A DNA stretch of 64,000 nucleotides. It comes from Eunapius fragilis (Eukaryota; Porifera; Demospongiae; Spongillida; Spongillidae). Numbering within the stretch: position 1 is the stretch's first letter; every line of letters starts with the position of its first letter. The notes under the pieces are model-generated. The model was not told the origin of the DNA and did not search any database. It saw nothing but the letters and a program-made list of their open reading frames with translations. The position numbers and the translations under genes were made by a program. Of the stretch, positions 57,801-64,000 are shown piece after piece. The stretch spans positions 23,715,036 to 23,779,035 of the forward strand of contig OY811971.1 of the NCBI GenBank assembly GCA_963681505.1, read 5' to 3'.

Positions 57801-60530
57801 CCCCTCATGTATGGTCACCCTCATGTATGGTCACCCCTCATGTATGTTCACCCCTCATGTATGGTCACCCCTCATGTATGTTCACCCCTCATGTGTGGTC
57901 ACCCCTCATGTACGGTCACCCCTTATGTATGGTCACGCCTCATGTATGGTCACCCATCATGTATAGTCACCCCTCATGTATGGTCACCCCTCATGTATGG
58001 CCACCCCTCATGTATGGTCACCCCTCATATATGGTCACCCCCCATGTACATGTGTGGTTACCCCTCATGTATGGTCACCCCTCATGTATGGTCACCCCTC
58101 ATGTATGGTCACCCTCATGCATGGTCACCCCTCATGTATTGTCACCCCTCATGTGTGGTTACTCCTCATGTATGGTCACCCCTCATGTATGGTCACCCCT
58201 CATGTATGGTCACCCCTCATGTATGGTCACACCTCATGTTTGGTCACCCCTCATGTCTGGTCACCCCTCATGTATGGTCACCCCTCATGTATGGTCACCC
58301 CTCATGCATTGTCACCCCTCATGTATGGTCACCCCTCATGTGTGGTCACTGCTCATGTATTGTCACCCCTCATGTATGGTCACCCATCATGCATGGTCAC
58401 CCCTCATGTATGGACACCCCTCATGTATGGTCACCCCTTATGTGTTGTCACCCCTCATGTATGGTCACCCCTCATGTATGGTCTCCCCTCATGTATGGTC
58501 ACCCCTCATGTATGGTCACCCCTCATGTATGGTCACCCCCTCATGTATGGTCACCCCTCATGTATGGTCACCCATCATGTATGATCACCCCTCATGCATG
58601 GTCACCCCTCATGTATGGGCACCCTCATGTATGATCACCCCTCATATGTATGGTCACCCCTCATGTATGGTCACCCCTCATGTATGGTCACCCCTCATGT
58701 ATGGTTACCCCTCATGTATGGTCACCCCTTATGTATGGTCACGCCTCATGTATAGTCACCCCTCATGTATGGTCACCTCTCATGTATGGTCACCCCTCAT
58801 GTATGGTCACCCCTCATGTATGGCCACCCCTCGTGTATGGTCACCTCTCATGTATGGTCACCCTTCATGTATGGTCACCCCTCATGTATGGTCACCCCTC
58901 ATGCATGGTCACCCCTCATGTATGGTCACCCTCATGTATGGTCACCCCTCATGTATGTTCACCCCTCATGTATGGTCACCCCTCATGTATGTTCACCCCT
59001 CATGTGTGGTCACCCCTCATGTACGGTCACCCCTTATGTATGGTCACGCCTCATGTATGGTCACCCATCATGTATAGTCACCCCTCATGTATGGTCACCC
59101 CTCATGTATGGCCACCCCTCATGTATGGTCACCCCTCATATATGGTCACCCCCCATGTACATGTGTGGTTACCCCTCATGTATGGTCACCCCTCATGTAT
59201 GGTCACCCCTCATGTATGGTCACCCTCATGCATGGTCACCCCTCATGTATTGTCACCCCTCATGTGTGGTTACTCCTCATGTATGGTCACCCCTCATGTA
59301 TGGTCACCCCTCATGTATGGTCACCCCTCATGTATGGTCACACCTCATGTTTGGTCACCCCTCATGTCTGGTCACCCCTCATGTATGGTCACCCCTCATG
59401 TATGGTCACCCCTCATGCATTGTCACCCCTCATGTATGGTCACCCCTCATGTGTGGTCACTGCTCATGTATTGTCACCCCTCATGTATGGTCACCCATCA
59501 TGCATGGTCACCCCTCATGTATGGACACCCCTCATGTATGGTCACCCCTTATGTGTTGTCACCCCTCATGTATGGTCACCCCTCATGTATGGTCTCCCCT
59601 CATGTATGGTCACCCCTCATGTATGGTCACCCCTCATGTATGGTCACCCCCTCATGTATGGTCACCCCTCATGTATGGTCACCCATCATGTATGATCACC
59701 CCTCATGCATGGTCACCCCTCATGTATGGGCACCCTCATGTATGATCACCCCTCATATGTATGGTCACCCCTCATGTATGGTCACCCCTCATGTATGGTC
59801 ACCCCTCATGTATGGTTACCCCTCATGTATGGTCACCCCTTATGTATGGTCACGCCTCATGTATAGTCACCCCTCATGTATGGTCACCTCTCATGTATGG
59901 TCACCCCTCATGTATGGTCACCCCTCATGTATGGCCACCCCTCGTGTATGGTCACCTCTCATGTATGGTCACCCCTCATGGATGGTCACCCCTCATGTAT
60001 GGTCTCCTCATGTATGGTTACCCCTCATGTTTTGTCACCCCTCATGTATGGTCACCCCTCATGTATGTTCACCCCTCATGTATGGTCACCCCTCATGTAT
60101 GGTCACCTCTCATGTATGGTCACCCCTCATGTATGGTCACCCCTCATGTATGGTCACCCCTCATGTATGGTCACCCCTCATGTATGGTCACCCTTCATGT
60201 ATGGTCACCACTCTTGTATGGTCACCCTCATGTATGGTCACTCCTCATGTATGTTCACCCCTCATGTATGGTCACCCCTCATGTATGGTCACCCCTCATG
60301 TACATGTGTGGTCACCCCTCATGTATGGTCACCTCTCATGTATGGTCACCCCTCATGTATGGTCACCCTCATGCATGGTTGCCCCTCATGTATGGTCACC
60401 GTCATGTATGGTCACCCCTCATGTATGGTCACCCTCATGTATGGTCACTCCTCATGTATGGTCACCCCTCATGTATGGTCACCCCTCATGTACAGTCACC
60501 CCTCATGTATGGTCACCCTTCATGTACAGT
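51815..60530. repeat. Giant 17-bp minisatellite (CACCCCTCATGTATGGT)n with higher-order structure
   Basis: About 510 units over 8.7 kb. Variants include CACCC without one C, CATCTCTCATG, TATTGTC, and a GTACATGTGTGG marker. Because 17 is not divisible by three and the forward unit has no stop in any phase, each forward frame cycles through MVTPHVWSPLMYGHPSC. This explains the many overlapping 200-800-residue open frames. Reverse frames are closed by TGA. Marker order shows a higher-order repeat of about 2.66 kb, e.g. CATGTATCGTC at 53178/55845 and 54471/57135, and a second of about 1.1 kb near 58.0/59.1 kb. Confidence 0.97.
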
Positions 60531-61050
60531 ACCGGTCAAAATAAACTTTACGTAATTTATTACAGCGTCTCAGTTCTACGGTGCGACCGTTACCGTGTAG
60601 TTCTACGTGTGACCGTAACGTAAACGTACAGTAGAATAATACGCTGCCGTTACAATGAACGGTACGGTATGATTAATCAATTACGATGACACCGTTTTAA
60701 AATAAACGGCACACACCAATATGATGCCGTAAAAACGTTGCCACCTGTTTAACGTTGAAACGTCGAAAATCGTGTACTGGTACTACAAGAAGCTTAGAAT
60801 AATTTTTTTCGCTTGAAAGGACTTAGTCTATAAGTTCCTAAAATAACGCTAGGTGTACCTAGCGAAAACGCGAGGTTAACCTAGCGTTTTTTGATGGTTG
60901 AATGCCACTTCACCCGTATAGTATTCTTTTTAGGTTTTGAAACTACCTCCCCCTGTATTTCTACATCCTTCCATCCCATATGCCATACGCGCGCATCAAT
61001 GCATCCTTCAATCGCAACCTCTGACCACCTTTGCACCTAGTTCTGTAAAA
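60531..61050. repeat. Unique flank, first copy of a 1.66-kb tandem duplication
   Basis: ACCGGTCAAAATAAACTTTA to CACCTAGTTCTGTAAAA is repeated at 62195-62714 with no difference noticed. It contains nested palindromes AACGCTAGGTGTACCTAGCG and GAGGTTAACCTAGCGTT at about 60846-60890. Confidence 0.95.
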
Positions 61051-62194
61051 CCCCTCATATATGGTCACCCCCCATGTACATGTGTGGTTACCCCTCATGT
61101 ATGGTCACCCCTCATGTATGGTCACCCCTCATGTATGGTCACCCTCATGCATGGTCACCCCTCATGTATTGTCACCCCTCATGTGTGGTTACTCCTCATG
61201 TATGGTCACCCCTCATGTATGGTCACCCCTCATGTATGGTCACCCCTCATGTATGGTCACACCTCATGTTTGGTCACCCCTCATGTCTGGTCGCCCCTCA
61301 TGTATGGTCACCCCTCATGTATGGTCACCCCTCATGCATTGTCACCCCTCATGTATGGTCACCCCTCATGTGTGGTCACTGCTCATGTATTGTCACCCCT
61401 CATGTATGATCACCCCTCATATGTATGGTCACCCCTCATGTATGGTCACCCCTCATGTATGGTCACCCCTCATGTATGGTTACCCCTCATGTATGGTCAC
61501 CCCTTATGTATGGTCACGCCTCATGTATAGTCACCCCTCATGTATGGTCACCTCTCATGTATGGTCACCCCTCATGTATGGTCACCCCTCATGTATGGCC
61601 ACCCCTCGTGTATGGTCACCTCTCATGTATGGTCACCCCTCATGGATGGTCACCCCTCATGTATGGTCTCCTCATGTATGGTTACCCCTCATGTTTTGTC
61701 ACCCCTCATGTATGGTCACCCCTCATGTATGTTCACCCCTCATGTATGGTCACCCCTCATGTATGGTCACCTCTCATGTATGGTCACCCCTCATGTATGG
61801 TCACCCCTCATGTATGGTCACCCCTCATGTATGGTCACCCCTCATGTATGGTCACCCTTCATGTATGGTCACCACTCTTGTATGGTCACCCTCATGTATG
61901 GTCACTCTTCATGTATGTTCACCCCTCATGTATGGTCACCCCTCATGTATGGTCACCCCTCATGTACATGTGTGGTCACCCCTCATGTATGGTCACCTCT
62001 CATGTATGGTCACCCCTCATGTATGGTCACCCTCATGCATGGTTGCCCCTCATGTATGGTCACCGTCATGTATGGTCACCCCTCATGTATGGTCACCCTC
62101 ATGTATGGTCACTCCTCATGTATGGTCACCCCTCATGTATGGTCACCCCTCATGTACAGTCACCCCTCATGTATGGTCACCCTTCATGTACAGT
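61051..62194. repeat. Duplicated 17-bp array segment
   Basis: About 67 units of the 17-bp repeat, abutting the end of the first unique flank copy at 61050. It matches 59132-60530 but lacks about 255 bp (15 units) near 61400. Confidence 0.93.
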
Positions 62195-62714
62195 ACCGGT
62201 CAAAATAAACTTTACGTAATTTATTACAGCGTCTCAGTTCTACGGTGCGACCGTTACCGTGTAGTTCTACGTGTGACCGTAACGTAAACGTACAGTAGAA
62301 TAATACGCTGCCGTTACAATGAACGGTACGGTATGATTAATCAATTACGATGACACCGTTTTAAAATAAACGGCACACACCAATATGATGCCGTAAAAAC
62401 GTTGCCACCTGTTTAACGTTGAAACGTCGAAAATCGTGTACTGGTACTACAAGAAGCTTAGAATAATTTTTTTCGCTTGAAAGGACTTAGTCTATAAGTT
62501 CCTAAAATAACGCTAGGTGTACCTAGCGAAAACGCGAGGTTAACCTAGCGTTTTTTGATGGTTGAATGCCACTTCACCCGTATAGTATTCTTTTTAGGTT
62601 TTGAAACTACCTCCCCCTGTATTTCTACATCCTTCCATCCCATATGCCATACGCGCGCATCAATGCATCCTTCAATCGCAACCTCTGACCACCTTTGCAC
62701 CTAGTTCTGTAAAA
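62195..62714. repeat. Unique flank, second copy
   Basis: Copy of 60531-61050. It continues into single-copy sequence leading to the SWIM/YqaJ gene. Confidence 0.95.
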
Positions 62715-62761
62715 CTATAGACCTTTTGCAGTTACATCATTTAAAATTACGCGCACATAGC

Positions 62762-62790
62762 AACTGTATCTAAGCGGCCATTTTGAGTGT
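62762..62790 (+). promoter_or_regulatory. YY1-like element upstream of the SWIM gene
   Basis: GCGGCCATTTTGAG lies about 20 bp before the start codon. Its reverse complement (CAAAATGGCCGC) resembles the YY1 consensus found near animal transcription starts. Role is inference. Confidence 0.25.
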
Positions 62791-62799
62791 CTATTTCAT

Positions 62800-64000
62800 A
62801 TGGCTACGACTGTTACTTTTTCTAGCTATTATTATGGCCTCGAAGAGACTGCAAAATCGCGTTACAGGGAAAAGTTAGCTATGCTTGGAGGGATTGCAGA
62901 CCCATATATCTCGATGGATCTCGAACAGGAAAGTTTAGAATGGCAGAAGTGGCCAGAGGTAACGTTTCCAGACATTTATAGCTACTTGATAAATACTCCT
63001 AGCCCTTATACCATGCAAGAATTGAAAGCTTACAAAAGTTTAGAAGGGTATAGGCAATTTGTAGATGGTTGGGTTTCGAATGTCATCGTTTCTACTACTC
63101 CGTTTTGTACTGACAAATTCATCGTAACAGCAAAAATAAAACACTCTCAGAGGTTGTCCAATGCTCCTGCTAAAGCGTGGGTTGCTACTGAAAAAACTGG
63201 TGCAGTTATATGCGCACATTGTGATTGCATGGCTGGGCTAGGTGAGGCTTGTTCTCACGTAGCTGCAATACTTTTCACACTGGATGCCAATGTTCAAGCA
63301 ATAAAGTCTTTGTCATGCACATCGGTACCTTGTTCTTGGCTACCCCCAACCTTCAAAAGTGTCCCGTTTGCTCCAATTTCAAAAATAGACTTTATTGATA
63401 AAGGATTGATGCATATGACTTGTCATACCACTCCACCTGAAACTAATGATCCTGTAAGAAAATCAGATCTACAGAGTACCCCTGACGCTAATATAACTCC
63501 TACTGCAAATGAGTTAGAAGTATTTTTTAAGAAATTATCTGAAAGTGGGAAAAAACCAGTTGTATTGTCATTAGTTTCTGCTTATTCTGATGCTTATGTG
63601 CCACTTTACAAAAAATGGAATGCTACCAAAGCCACTTACGGATTATTTTGAGGAACAATACTTAAGGTTCAATTATCCTGACCTTTTGGTTAAATGTGAA
63701 GTATTTTTTGCATCATTAAATATATCATTCACACAGACGAAGGAAGTAGAGGAGAGAACTCGAGAACAGAGTGGTTCTAAAGTATGGTTCCAGCAAAGAG
63801 CTGGTCGAATAACGGCTTCAAGATTAAAAGCTACTGTATCTACTGATATCACACAGCCTTCAATATCATTGATTCGAGAAATATGTTATCCAGAAATGAA
63901 CCAGTTTAGGTCCGCAGGAACAGCATGGGGATGTGATCATGAAAACGTTGCAATGCAAATATACAGGAGGAATGCTGGACAGCAACATACTGATTTAGTA
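62800..64000 (+). CDS. SWIM zinc finger and YqaJ-type nuclease-like protein, cut by the window edge
   Basis: The first frame (62800-63653, 283 aa) contains AKAWVATEKTGAVICAHCDC, MAGLGEACSHVAAILF: a SWIM-type CxCx(n)CxH zinc finger at about 146-167. The second half, from about 63620 in the next frame, reads LPKPLTDYFEEQYLRFNYPD, then KVWFQQRAGRITASRLKA and ICYPEMNQFRSAGTAWGCDH ENVAMQIY, the start of a YqaJ-like (PD-D/E)XK nuclease domain. This pairing is common in invertebrate and fish genomes, often multi-copy and possibly transposon-derived. The two parts are separated by a one-base frame change at an A-run (about 63608), either an assembly error or a pseudogene sign. The 3' end is outside the window. 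Confidence 0.78.

Noticed and set aside
51815-60530. CRISPR-like array
   Set aside because: There are no unique spacers between repeats. It is a head-to-tail satellite in an animal genome.
51783-62287. Dozens of overlapping forward open frames of 200-800 residues rich in HPSCMVTPHVWSPLMYG
   Set aside because: All are readings of one stop-free 17-bp satellite in three equivalent frames. There is no start context, domain or splice evidence.

Overview
The window looks like nuclear DNA of a non-bilaterian animal, most likely a sponge. This is inference, from very short introns (about 35-150 bp) with GT/AG ends, a Kelch-GTPase-Death receptor-like gene, a cysteine-rich multi-pass protein of a kind I associate with sponges, and an unusually dense load of minisatellites, homopolymer runs and small transposons. 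No bacterial features, tRNA, rRNA or CRISPR array were found.

Host genes, left to right. (1) An Ig-domain membrane protein (14590-17562, +): signal-peptide exon, four Ig-like exons, a transmembrane exon and a short cytoplasmic tail. (2) A complete 17-exon DNAJC2/zuotin-type gene (18528-24013, -), a ribosome-associated J protein with two SANT domains; my exon model sums to exactly 604 codons. A partial copy of its exons 6-7 lies 6 kb away (28911-29397). (3) A cysteine-rich multi-pass membrane gene, apparently damaged (32867-33800, +). (4) A Kelch-ROC-like GTPase-Death domain gene (36852-41074, +; six exons, 1050 codons plus stop). (5) A SWIM zinc finger/YqaJ-nuclease-like gene running off the right edge (62800-64000, +).

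Mobile elements. One Ty3/Gypsy element with both LTRs and a 5-bp target duplication (7565-11425, broken) and several Gypsy integrase relics (near 15.3, 25.4-26.2, 29.4-31.9 and 48.9-50.7 kb). An RT-type polyprotein relic is split by one of these. There are at least seven foldback or miniature inverted-repeat elements, including two copies of a family with about 110-bp arms, a 61-bp hairpin with 8-bp target duplications, one element nested in another's arm, and a TA-flanked element that still carries an acidic coding tail.

Tandem repeats dominate the right half: 24-bp, 48-bp, 10-bp, 18-bp and 27-bp arrays and, from 51.8 to 60.5 kb, an 8.7-kb array of a 17-bp unit with higher-order structure. 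That array and about 520 bp of unique flank are then tandemly duplicated (junction near 61050). Most long open frames here are by-products of periodic DNA: a stop-free 17-bp unit reads as the same 17-residue cycle in all three forward frames.
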